The position numbers and the translations under genes were made by a program. Below are positions 13,330-21,275 of a stretch of 24,359 nucleotides of DNA, piece after piece. The notes under the pieces were generated by a model that made no database searches, was not told the origin of the DNA, and was given only the letters and a program-made list of their open reading frames with translations. Within the stretch, counting starts at the first letter, position 1, and the number at the start of each line of letters is the position of its first letter. Source of the DNA: a virus; the IMG/VR virus record IMGVR_UViG_3300009177_000112, positions 1 through 24,359 of that record. One strand, 5' to 3'.

Positions 13330-13981
13330 GAATTATCACGATTTGATTGGGCAGCGATTCGGTTTGCTTTTGGTTGTTGGTATAGAGAGAGAAGCAGGCA
13401 AGAACGTCATGCCATTGATGGCATGTCAATGTGATTGCGGTAAAAAATCTACACCACAGCCTTATACTCTGCTTCGAGGAACCACTAAATCATGTGGATG
13501 CCTACAAATTGCGAAAGCAACGAAGCATGGGCAAGCGTATGGGAAAAACGGCAGCAAGACTTATATGGCATGGTCGCAAATGAAAGCTAGATGCGATAAT
13601 GAGAGAAATAAGTCATATGCTGATTATGGTGGCCGAGGAATCAGCTACTGCGAAAGCTGGAAGAATTTTGCAAACTTCCTTGCTGATATGGGTGAAGCGC
13701 CAATTGATCTAAGTTTGGATCGTATTGATAATTCGCTAGGTTATTCGAAGGAAAACTGTCGTTGGGCTACGTCTAAACAACAAAGCAATAATCGACGGAA
13801 TACTAGGATGATCGAATATCAGGGCAAGAAATGGCCTAAGCAGGAACTAGCAGAAGAATTTGGCATTAGCGCCTCTACGTTGATGAGCAGATTGCGAAGC
13901 GGTTGGCCAATTGAAAAGGCTCTGATTCATCCTGTGAATCTTTTGAAGGCATCTAAACGAATTAAAGGAGTCATCTCATGA
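13328..13981 (+). CDS. HNH homing-endonuclease-like protein, free-standing (217 aa)
   Basis: ATG 13328 is chosen for GGAG 6 bp upstream; longer starts at 13289 (GTG) or 13316 lack a site. It has three parts. Residues 5-60 are a DLIGQRFG module with a cysteine cluster (C33, C35, C37, C56, C58), a zinc-binding N-terminus common in phage HNH proteins. Residues 78-157 hold YADYGGRGISYCESWKNF and DRIDNSLGYSKENCRWAT plus Q/N-rich NNRR, the HNH-type core of this family. Residues 162-205 are a NUMOD-like DNA-binding unit (EYQGKKWPKQELAEEFGISA, then RLRSGWPIEKAL). It probably nicks or cuts DNA and spreads itself. It separates the coat gene from the next head gene, and its last codons contain that gene's AAAGGAG site. 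Confidence 0.82.
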   Translation: MNYHDLIGQRFGLLLVVGIEREAGKNVMPLMACQCDCGKKSTPQPYTLLRGTTKSCGCLQIAKATKHGQAYGKNGSKTYMAWSQMKARCDNERNKSYADYGGRGISYCESWKNFANFLADMGEAPIDLSLDRIDNSLGYSKENCRWATSKQQSNNRRNTRMIEYQGKKWPKQELAEEFGISASTLMSRLRSGWPIEKALIHPVNLLKASKRIKGVIS

Positions 13982-14703
13982 CAACCGCAGCAAATAACAC
14001 CGCCGTTGCCGGGTTTTCCGCCGTAGGCAACTGGTTCATTCCTGACAATATCCAGCGCCATCCTCTGGGCACGATCATGTCTGTGATCGATCCTTTCTGG
14101 GGTGGCCAGGAAATTGTCTATTGCAGCTTCCCTGCATCCACCGCTCTGCGCGTTGGCACTTGCGTTGTTTATGACAATGCATTCAGCGCTACTGCCGTCC
14201 CGAATACTGCCAACCTGGGCCAACCTCTGGCCTTTGTGCTGAACTCTGTGCCTAGCGTGGCAGCGGTTCAATATGGCTGGGTTGTATTCGGCGGCAAGAT
14301 TCCGGCTTACTCCAATGCTTCCGTCGCAGCGAATGCGGCAATCGGCATTGTGGCTGCTGGCCAACTGGGTGCAAACTCGGCTGGTAAGCAGGTGCTGGAT
14401 TCCAAAGTTCAAGCAGCCGCTACGACTACTGTTGCCAAAAGCAATGTGGTTACTCAGAACGGCTCGCCGAAACTGTTGGCATCGAATACTGACGGCTGGT
14501 TTGTCGGTATGCCAATCTCCGGTACTGGTATCCCTGCTTCGACCACTGTGTCGTCGCTAGACCCAGATAACCGCACTGTGGTGATGAGTGCCAATGCAAC
14601 TGCAACTGGCGCTGTGACTGTGACGGGCACTTACAATGACGGCACCAGCTTCTGGAACGTCCTGTATGTGAATCGTCCTCTGGCACAGGGTGCGATTACT
14701 TAA
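13978..14703 (+). CDS. Head decoration or minor head protein (241 aa)
   Basis: The ribosome binding site AAAGGAG is within the end of the HNH gene and the start overlaps its stop (ATGA). The product is Ala/Thr/Val-rich and beta-rich, with DNIQRHPLGTIMSVIDPFWG, then GQEIVYCSFPASTALRVGTC and a final domain (GMPISGTGIPASTTVSSLD) of the kind found in particle surface proteins. Its place right after the coat gene, strong ribosome binding site and following terminator suggest an abundant head component. It would sit directly after the coat gene but for the HNH insertion. Confidence 0.7.
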   Translation: MTTAANNTAVAGFSAVGNWFIPDNIQRHPLGTIMSVIDPFWGGQEIVYCSFPASTALRVGTCVVYDNAFSATAVPNTANLGQPLAFVLNSVPSVAAVQYGWVVFGGKIPAYSNASVAANAAIGIVAAGQLGANSAGKQVLDSKVQAAATTTVAKSNVVTQNGSPKLLASNTDGWFVGMPISGTGIPASTTVSSLDPDNRTVVMSANATATGAVTVTGTYNDGTSFWNVLYVNRPLAQGAIT

Positions 14704-14708
14704 TCGCG

Positions 14709-14727
14709 AAGGGGCTTCGGCCCCTTT
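14709..14727 (+). terminator. Hairpin terminator after the head genes
   Basis: AAGGGGC (14709-14715) pairs with GCCCCTT (14720-14726) around a TTCG tetraloop, followed by TTTATTCTTC-type sequence. The stem is very stable but the T-tract is short, so it may act as a partial terminator or 3'-end stabiliser that lowers downstream tail-gene expression. Confidence 0.7.
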
Positions 14728-14786
14728 ATTCTTCAGAGCCTTCCGACAAGGGTTCTGAACAATAAATCCCCTACAGGAGAAATCTC

Positions 14787-15410
14787 ATGCAATTGCATCA
14801 AGCCCGTCCACCTTACGTTGAATTCCGCCAAATCGCTATTGAAGATCGTCAGGCGACGATTGAAAAGGGCCGTCGTGTCACTAAAGACATCAATATGGCC
14901 TTCATCATGCAGCCAGGTGGCCGCGATCAAGTCGAAAAAGTAGCTGAGGAATGGCTGTCTCAGATTAAGCACAAAATGCTTTCTGGCGCTCCCGATGCTT
15001 ATCCGCTTGAATGGGTGGATGCCTTCCGTAAGAAATTCGACATGTGGAAAGAAGGCATTGAGGCGCCTCCTGACGGCATGAATCTGCGTGAAGTAAGCTT
15101 CCTCTCTCCATCCGCAGTTCAAAATTATCAAGCCATGGGGATTATGACTGTGGAAGATCTGGCTGGAATGGATGAGGTAGCCATGCAGAATGTTGGCATG
15201 GGCGCTCGTTCTGACCGTGATAAGGCACGTGCTTATCTGAAATCTATTCAAGATCATGGCGCCGCTACGGAAGAAGTTGCAGCCTTGCGCGCCCAGGTTG
15301 AAACGCAGAATCAGACGATTGCTGAATTGCGTGATGTGATTGGCGATCTGAAACTGCAAATTGATTCGACGGCTCCACGCCGTGGGCGTCCACCAGCTAA
15401 CGCGAACTAA
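14787..15410 (+). CDS. Virion-associated protein with HhH-like segment and coiled coil (207 aa)
   Basis: CAGGAGAAA upstream is a good ribosome binding site. Residues about 115-152 (NYQAMGIMTVEDLAGMDEVA, then MQNVGMGARSDRDKARAYL) resemble a helix-hairpin-helix-type segment. Residues 158-195 (EEVAALRAQVETQNQTIAEL) are a clear heptad coiled coil. The end is basic (RRGRPPANAN). It lies between head and neck genes, as in P22/BPP-1-like phages, and is probably a minor head or neck component. Confidence 0.6.
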   Translation: MQLHQARPPYVEFRQIAIEDRQATIEKGRRVTKDINMAFIMQPGGRDQVEKVAEEWLSQIKHKMLSGAPDAYPLEWVDAFRKKFDMWKEGIEAPPDGMNLREVSFLSPSAVQNYQAMGIMTVEDLAGMDEVAMQNVGMGARSDRDKARAYLKSIQDHGAATEEVAALRAQVETQNQTIAELRDVIGDLKLQIDSTAPRRGRPPANAN

Positions 15411-15412
15411 CT

Positions 15413-16117
15413 ATGACTTGCCTCTCCATCATTCAATCTGCAAGCGCTCGACTTGGTCTGATCAAGCCGACTTTCGCTTTTGCATCGCAGGATCTTCAAA
15501 TTCAGCAATTGCTGGAACTATTGAATGAGGAGGGGCAAGAACTTGCCAATCGTGCCAATTGGACGGCATTGGATCGTGAGATTTCGTTTACGACAGTGGC
15601 TAGTATTGACCAAGGACTGATCAATACGATTGCGCCTGGCTTTTCGTTTATCATCAACGATACGATCTGGAACCGTTCTCTCCGTCGTCCAGTCTTCGGC
15701 CCTCGTACACCGCAAGAATGGCAGCAGCAGCTCGCATTTGCGATTAACGGGCCTTGGTCGAACTTCCGTATCGAAAATGGCGTTCTCCGCATGTTCCCGG
15801 TTCCTGTGGCTGGTCAATCGTGCTACTTCGAATATGCTTCGAAGAATTGGGTATCTACAGCGACTGCGACAACTGCATCTACGTGGACAAGCGATAACGA
15901 TACGTCATTGCTCGATGAAACGATCATGACGCTTGGCTTAATCTGGCGCTTCCGCAGCGCTAAAGGTCTGCCATATGCTGAAGATCAGGACAAGTACGAG
16001 AAGCGTGTCATGAATGCGATTGCTCGTGATGGTGGTAAGGATGCCCTCAATCTCGATAACGCGAAATACGACATCTTCCCTGGCGTTGTAGTGCCTTCTG
16101 GTAGCTGGGGTACGTAA
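15413..16117 (+). CDS. Head-to-tail adaptor, P22 gp4-like (234 aa)
   Basis: The opening MTCLSIIQSASARLGLIKPT, then QIQQLLELLNEEGQELANRA and NWTALDREISF, matches the neck adaptor family that binds below the portal (P22 gp4 group). NGVLRMFPVPVAGQSCYFEY and the segment LIWRFRSAKGLPYAEDQDKY are also typical. It helps keep packaged DNA in the head and forms the base for the tail. It meets the next gene as TAATG, implying coupled synthesis of two neck parts. Confidence 0.75.
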   Translation: MTCLSIIQSASARLGLIKPTFAFASQDLQIQQLLELLNEEGQELANRANWTALDREISFTTVASIDQGLINTIAPGFSFIINDTIWNRSLRRPVFGPRTPQEWQQQLAFAINGPWSNFRIENGVLRMFPVPVAGQSCYFEYASKNWVSTATATTASTWTSDNDTSLLDETIMTLGLIWRFRSAKGLPYAEDQDKYEKRVMNAIARDGGKDALNLDNAKYDIFPGVVVPSGSWGT

Positions 16118-17892
16118 TGGCTCGCCTGAATTTCGCTCAGAAGGCACAGCCTGCCTCTGTGACTTTCAGCATCCCCGCACCTATTGGCGGCCTGAATGCT
16201 CGCGATGGTCTGGCGCAAATGCCACCAACCGATGCAGTAAAACTGGAAAATTGGTTTCCTACTCCATCCACCGTTGACCTGCGTGGTGGCTCGGCTGTCT
16301 GGGCTACTGGACTTGGTGGCAATGTCGAAAGCTTGATGATGTATGGCGGCTTGACTGGCAATAAATTGCTTGCGGCCGCCGATGGCAATATTTATGACGT
16401 TTCGGTTACTGGTGCGGTTGGCGCGCCTTTATGGACCGGTAATACGAATGCGCGTTGGCAGCATGTAAACTTTGGTTCTACTGCTGCGAATGGCCAATTT
16501 CTTGTGATGGTCAATGGCGCCGATTTGCCATTAATCTACAATGGGACTCAAGTTCAAGTAGCGGCCACGACCACGACTGCTCAGACGATTAGCTCGATTA
16601 CCCGTGTCGGCACTTTAGCGACACTGACAACTGCGGCTCCGCATGGCCTAGTAACTGGCAATGTCGTCACCATCAGCGGCACGACTCCCGCAGGATTCAG
16701 CGGAACATATCGCATTACTGTCACCAGTCCAACGACGTTCACTTATGTCATGTCTGCTGACCCGGGCGGCAATGCAACTGTGGTAGGAACATATGTAGTG
16801 ATCTTCGGAATTACTGGCGTTGATCCGCATTTGTTCATTCAGGGTGTCAGCTTTAAGCAACGGCTGTATTTTGTCGAAAAAGACAGTTTCCGTTGCTGGT
16901 ATCTGCCAGTAAATTCTATTGGTGGGGCAGCGCAATCGCTTGAGTTTGGCGGCATGTTCAAACTCGGTGGCGCTTTAATGGCTGTTGCTACTTGGTCGGT
17001 CGATAATGCAGCCGGTATTCAGGAATATTTTGTCGCGATTTCGACGCTCGGCGAAGTAGTCGTATATCAGGGCTTCGATCCTACAAATGCGGCTAACTGG
17101 TCAATCGCATATCACTTCCGCATTGGTCGTCCAATTGGTCGCCGATGCTTTGCTAAGCTCGGAAGTGATTTGGTATTCATTACTGCTGATGGAGCATTCC
17201 CACTCTCAAAAGGCTTGCTTACTGATCGATATCAGACAGACCAGGCTTTGTCAGCGAAGATCCAGAATTTGATCAATGCTGATGTGCAGGCATTCAATGC
17301 CAATTTTGGATGGCAGATTATTCTGTATCCGATTGGCAACAAAGTGATCGTGAATGTCCCTCAATTTGAGGACAACACGAGCTATCAATATGTGATGAAT
17401 ACAATCACACGTGCCTGGACAAAGTTCACCGGCTGGAATGCCTATTGCTGGGAGCTTTACAACGATCAGATTTTCTTTGGGACCGCCAATATTGTCTATC
17501 AGGCCGATGTAGGTTTTTCCGATGCAGGCAATGCGATTTCCTGCGAGGCGCTTCAGGCATTCAATTATTTCGGCGCATCGCAACAGAAGTTCTTTACGAT
17601 GATGCGGCCAGTCCTTTATGGAACAACCGGTCTATCGCCTTCGTGCTTGATGAATGTGGATTTCGATACGACCACAGCGCCCCAGGTTACCTCGGTTACA
17701 TCTGGTGGCTTTACTTTGTGGGGAAGCCCATGGGGAAGCCCATGGACAACGCCTAATAGCACCGTGAGGGTATGGCATAACGCTTCGGGGATTGGATATG
17801 CTGGTGCGCCACATATCTCAATGAATGTCATGAATACTGTCTGCAAATGGCAAAGTACCGATGTTGTCTATCAACAAGGTGGAACGCTATGA
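16117..17892 (+). CDS. Packaged-DNA stabilisation / tail nozzle protein, P22 gp10-like (591 aa)
   Basis: FSIPAPIGGLNARDGLAQMP, then PTDAVKLENWFPTPSTVDLR, is the typical start of this family, and long beta-propeller-like sequence follows (LVFITADGAFPLSKGLLTDR, QYVMNTITRAWTKFTGWNAY). Residues about 149-228 form an extra Ig-like beta domain (ATLTTAAPHGLVTGNVVTIS, then TFTYVMSADPG). This kind of domain is often inserted in phage surface proteins. Near the end a 12-bp tandem duplication gives GSPWGSPW. It should plug the neck and carry the tail spikes or fibres. Confidence 0.78.
   Translation: MARLNFAQKAQPASVTFSIPAPIGGLNARDGLAQMPPTDAVKLENWFPTPSTVDLRGGSAVWATGLGGNVESLMMYGGLTGNKLLAAADGNIYDVSVTGAVGAPLWTGNTNARWQHVNFGSTAANGQFLVMVNGADLPLIYNGTQVQVAATTTTAQTISSITRVGTLATLTTAAPHGLVTGNVVTISGTTPAGFSGTYRITVTSPTTFTYVMSADPGGNATVVGTYVVIFGITGVDPHLFIQGVSFKQRLYFVEKDSFRCWYLPVNSIGGAAQSLEFGGMFKLGGALMAVATWSVDNAAGIQEYFVAISTLGEVVVYQGFDPTNAANWSIAYHFRIGRPIGRRCFAKLGSDLVFITADGAFPLSKGLLTDRYQTDQALSAKIQNLINADVQAFNANFGWQIILYPIGNKVIVNVPQFEDNTSYQYVMNTITRAWTKFTGWNAYCWELYNDQIFFGTANIVYQADVGFSDAGNAISCEALQAFNYFGASQQKFFTMMRPVLYGTTGLSPSCLMNVDFDTTTAPQVTSVTSGGFTLWGSPWGSPWTTPNSTVRVWHNASGIGYAGAPHISMNVMNTVCKWQSTDVVYQQGGTL
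17719..17742 (+). repeat. 12-bp tandem duplication in the nozzle gene
   Basis: TGGGGAAGCCCA occurs twice in direct succession (17719-17730 and 17731-17742) and keeps the frame, coding for GSPWGSPW. The identical copies suggest a recent slippage or a variable surface loop. Confidence 0.8.
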
Positions 17893-18302
17893 GCATGATC
17901 TTTTATGGCGATTCGGCCCGGGTGAAAGAATGGATGACGCAGAAACTTGCTCATCCACTTCAAGGCGAATGCCATACAACGATTGCCTTGATTGAAAACG
18001 ATGAAATTCGTGGTGCCGCCTGGTTGGAAGGCTACAATGGTGCAAGCGTATCGATTCATGTTGCAGGAGCCGAAAAAGGATGGGCAACACGTGAATATCT
18101 GCGAGCAGTGTTTCATTACGTGTTCAATGTGCTTAAATGCAAAAAATTGCTCGGAACAGTATTAGAATCGAATCTAGCGGCCCGTCGCTTTGATGAAGGG
18201 CTTGGATTCAAAATGGAGGCATTCATCAAAGATGTGGCGCTCGACGGCGGCCTGATTATCTACTCGATGACCCCTGAAACTTGTAAGTATCTGGAGAAAT
18301 GA
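17889..18302 (+). CDS. GNAT-family acetyltransferase (137 aa)
   Basis: ATG 17889 overlaps the preceding stop (ATGA). The body ATREYLRAVFHYVFNVLKCK, then KLLGTVLESNLAARRFDEGL and GFKMEAFIKDVALDGGLIIY, is the C-terminal half of the GNAT fold, including the helix-strand part around N-x-A-A-R-R-F-x-E-x-L-G-F. The acetyl-CoA loop usually written R/Q-x-x-G-x-G/A is degenerate here (AGAEKGWATREY). Such genes recur in the tail modules of short-tailed phages. The substrate is unknown; it may modify a virion protein or a host target. Confidence 0.75.
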   Translation: MSMIFYGDSARVKEWMTQKLAHPLQGECHTTIALIENDEIRGAAWLEGYNGASVSIHVAGAEKGWATREYLRAVFHYVFNVLKCKKLLGTVLESNLAARRFDEGLGFKMEAFIKDVALDGGLIIYSMTPETCKYLEK

Positions 18303-18303
18303 C

Positions 18304-19605
18304 ATGGGATTCCTGAGTAAGCCAAAACCGCCAAGCGCTACCGATACGGCGAATGCGCAGACCGGTTCGAACATCAATACGGCGATTGCCAATGCCAATC
18401 TGAATCGTGTGGATCAGTACTCTCCTTATGGATCGAGTACTTATACCATTACCGGCTATAACGCTGATGGCACGCCTAAGTATCGCCAGGATACGACTCT
18501 TTCTACGCCTACTCAGGGCCTCGTTGATACGACCATCCAGAACCAGCAGCATCAAATCGATATCGGCAAAAATCTGCTCAATAGCGTTGATCAGCAATAT
18601 TCCAAACCTATTGATCTGTCTGGCATCAATCCTCTGCAAACTTCTGCTGGCCCTGCCGCACAAGCGCAATTGGGTAGCTATGTGACCAATGTCGGGAATG
18701 GTGGTGGTGAGGTACAGCGATCTCTTGGTGACTGGAGCAATATTCCTGGCGTGATTCAAGGCGCTCAAGATGCTGCTTATAAGAATCAAATGGCGTATCT
18801 TGATCCGCAATTTAAAAATCAGAGCAATGATTTGCAGGCTCAGCTTGCTGCTCAAGGCATTACTCAAGGCTCTGCGGCTTATGACCGTGCCCAATCTGAA
18901 CTTGCACGAAACCAGACATTCTCGCAACAACAAGCGCAGAATGCAGCATTTAATCAAGGTCTACAAGGCGGCAATACTGCCTTCAATATGAACTTGCAAT
19001 CTGGTCAGTTTAACAATCAAGCTCAGCAGCAAGGATTCAATCAAGCGCTTGCTAATGCAGGACTTGCGAATACAGCAGCTGATGCCCAAACCCGCATCAA
19101 TCTGGCAAATGCAGCGGCTCAGAATCAACAGGGTCAGTTCAATGCAGGTCTGAATAACCAGGCGAATGCACAAGGTATGCAGAATGCTTTTGCTGCTTAT
19201 AATCAGCCGCTACAAACTTACAATGCATTGCAAAGTGGTGCGCAGCCTCAAATGCCATCATTCGGGAATGTCCCAGGTGCGAATGTTGCTGGAACTGATG
19301 TGGCAGGCATTAGCAATCAAGCATATAACAATGCCGTTGGCTATCATAATGGCTTGATGGGGGATATCAGTTCTTTGGCTAATGCAGGCATGCAATTATT
19401 CTCGGATCGGCGTCTGAAAGAAGATATTGAAAAAGTAGGCGAAACGCCTGGCGGTTCCAATGTTTATTCGTATAACTACAAGGCTGATCCTGAAAAGCGA
19501 AAACGCATCGGTGTGATGGCACAAGAATTGATGAAGAAGCAACCTGATGCAGTTACCAAAACTCCTTCTGGTTATCTCGCTGTTGACTACTCTAAGGTGA
19601 CGTAA
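18304..19605 (+). CDS. Virion protein with C-terminal S74 intramolecular chaperone domain (433 aa)
   Basis: Residues 1-365 are rich in Gln, Asn and Ala with repeated NQA-like units (QQAQNAAFNQGLQGGNTAFN, NNQAQQQGFNQALANAGLAN), like tail-associated or ejected proteins. Residues 367-433 match the endosialidase-type chaperone domain (Peptidase S74): SDRRLKEDIEKVG, then KRKRIGVMAQELMKKQPDAV and GYLAVDYSKV. In this family the domain helps trimer folding and cuts itself off before the serine, so cleavage between F366 and S367 is predicted. The domain is short (67 residues). The order before two ejection-type genes suggests a tail or ejection-apparatus role. Confidence 0.75.
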   Translation: MGFLSKPKPPSATDTANAQTGSNINTAIANANLNRVDQYSPYGSSTYTITGYNADGTPKYRQDTTLSTPTQGLVDTTIQNQQHQIDIGKNLLNSVDQQYSKPIDLSGINPLQTSAGPAAQAQLGSYVTNVGNGGGEVQRSLGDWSNIPGVIQGAQDAAYKNQMAYLDPQFKNQSNDLQAQLAAQGITQGSAAYDRAQSELARNQTFSQQQAQNAAFNQGLQGGNTAFNMNLQSGQFNNQAQQQGFNQALANAGLANTAADAQTRINLANAAAQNQQGQFNAGLNNQANAQGMQNAFAAYNQPLQTYNALQSGAQPQMPSFGNVPGANVAGTDVAGISNQAYNNAVGYHNGLMGDISSLANAGMQLFSDRRLKEDIEKVGETPGGSNVYSYNYKADPEKRKRIGVMAQELMKKQPDAVTKTPSGYLAVDYSKVT

Positions 19606-21275
19606 TGGCAGCTCCTGATAACAGCTTCCTAGGCCGTCTTGATCCCAATCTGAATGCTCAACTTGCTACTGCCCAGCAGCAGCAGGCATTAGCACAGGCA
19701 TTGCAGGCGCGTGCATATGGCGGTGTTCAACCGGTTCAGCCTAATGCACCAATTGGTCTCGGTACAATCATTGGTAATGCTTTGCTAGCATATAAAGCAC
19801 CAAAAAATCTCGAAGAAGCAAATGCAAAGATCGGCGATATTGAAGCTAAGATCGGCCAACAGCGCCTGAATCTCATGGCTCAGATCCTTAATGGTGGTGG
19901 AGAGCAATCCGCACCGCAAACCGGAACTGTAGCGCCTACTCAATCTGGTGGTCCTGTTGCTGCAACTGGTGGTGGTGGTCAACAACGTCCACCGCCAGGA
20001 CAAGGCGCAATTGGTCAAACTGTACCTGACGTAACACAAGATCCGGTATGGAAGCGTTTTGCCTTTGGTGAGCAGCTTGGCCTACTTCCTAATGGAACGG
20101 CAGACAATTACGCCAAAGCTCGATATGGCGCTGCTTCGCCAACAGACCAGATGAAGAATGACATTGCTTCGGGCGTGACGCCTGAGCAGCGCAATGCAAT
20201 CGCAACTAGTGTTCAGATGTCGCCGAATCAGTCTAACGTCCGCTATGGTCCGAATGGTCAACCACAGGTTGGCATGGTGGCAGCTGATCCGGCCAACAAT
20301 CTCCAATATGGCGTACAGAATGGCATGATCGGTGCTGCTCCGGTTGGTGGTGTAGCAGGCGCTCGTGCGCAGCTTGCGGGGGCAGAAAATGCTGCTCGTT
20401 CTGGAACGAACATCATGACTGTGACCGGTTCCAATGGTGAACAAGTTCCTGTTTGGGCTGGGTCTGCTGCGACCGCTGGTACTCAGCAACTTGGCTTGTC
20501 GCCTGGTGAAGTTCCGCCTTATACCGGCGGCACATTGCCTGCGTCTCGCGTGAAACAAATTGAACAATCTGCTGCTGCCGGTAATCCTCAGGCACAGATG
20601 TTCATGCAGTCCTATAATAATCGTCCTCAACTTGGTCAGACGCAATCCAACAAGTTGATGACGGATCAGGGCAATCAGCTTTACTCGCAGATTACGAATG
20701 AGAATATGAACAATGCTCAGCATCGCCAAATTCTCAACGAAATGTGGCATCTCGCTCAAACTGGGCAATTCGGCCCAGGCGCTAGCGGTATTGCTCGCTT
20801 GAAGGCGCTTGCCTCGAATGCTGGTATTGATATGACTGACGCTCAGTCTGATCAAGATGTGATGAAGAAGCTTGCCGCAAACTTCTCCATGTCTCAGCTT
20901 GGTAAAGGTGGCACTGGCACTGATGCCCAACTCGCCAATATCCAATCTGCGTTCCCAAATGGCGAGATGACTAATGCAGGTATGAAAAAAGTCATTCCCA
21001 TGTTGGTCAGCGCTATCGATGCACGCCAAGCACGCGGAAATGTGGCGAATAATTTCCTGCAATCAGGCGGCAAACTATCGGATTTGCAAGGCGTATTAAG
21101 CAAGTTTAATGAAGTTGCAGATCCAGGAACGATCAGCCTTGGTCGCCGATTGAGTGCTGCATCGCAAAATGGCAATGTTCAGCAGGAAGTTCAACAATTG
21201 CGTCAGCAACACCCGAATGATTGGCAGCAATTGCTGAACAAAATCCAAAAACTTGATCAGATGGGAGCCTTCTAA
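19605..21275 (+). CDS. Internal virion / DNA ejection-type protein (556 aa)
   Basis: It starts as TAATG with the preceding stop. It is Gln/Ala/Gly-rich and largely helical or disordered, with a Gly/Pro/Gln linker (about residues 100-140) and a helical C-terminus (GRRLSAASQNGNVQQEVQQL, then RQQHPNDWQQLLNKIQKL). Size, composition and position between tail proteins and the fibre fit the proteins injected with DNA in P22-like phages (gp7/gp16/gp20 group). There is no enzyme motif and no visible lysozyme domain. It is followed by a second protein of the same type. Confidence 0.55.
   Translation: MAAPDNSFLGRLDPNLNAQLATAQQQQALAQALQARAYGGVQPVQPNAPIGLGTIIGNALLAYKAPKNLEEANAKIGDIEAKIGQQRLNLMAQILNGGGEQSAPQTGTVAPTQSGGPVAATGGGGQQRPPPGQGAIGQTVPDVTQDPVWKRFAFGEQLGLLPNGTADNYAKARYGAASPTDQMKNDIASGVTPEQRNAIATSVQMSPNQSNVRYGPNGQPQVGMVAADPANNLQYGVQNGMIGAAPVGGVAGARAQLAGAENAARSGTNIMTVTGSNGEQVPVWAGSAATAGTQQLGLSPGEVPPYTGGTLPASRVKQIEQSAAAGNPQAQMFMQSYNNRPQLGQTQSNKLMTDQGNQLYSQITNENMNNAQHRQILNEMWHLAQTGQFGPGASGIARLKALASNAGIDMTDAQSDQDVMKKLAANFSMSQLGKGGTGTDAQLANIQSAFPNGEMTNAGMKKVIPMLVSAIDARQARGNVANNFLQSGGKLSDLQGVLSKFNEVADPGTISLGRRLSAASQNGNVQQEVQQLRQQHPNDWQQLLNKIQKLDQMGAF

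Noticed and set aside
20082-21062. 326-codon minus-strand frame opposite the ejection-type gene
   Set aside because: It is a shadow frame in another phase with an implausible Ile/His/Arg composition and no ribosome binding site.
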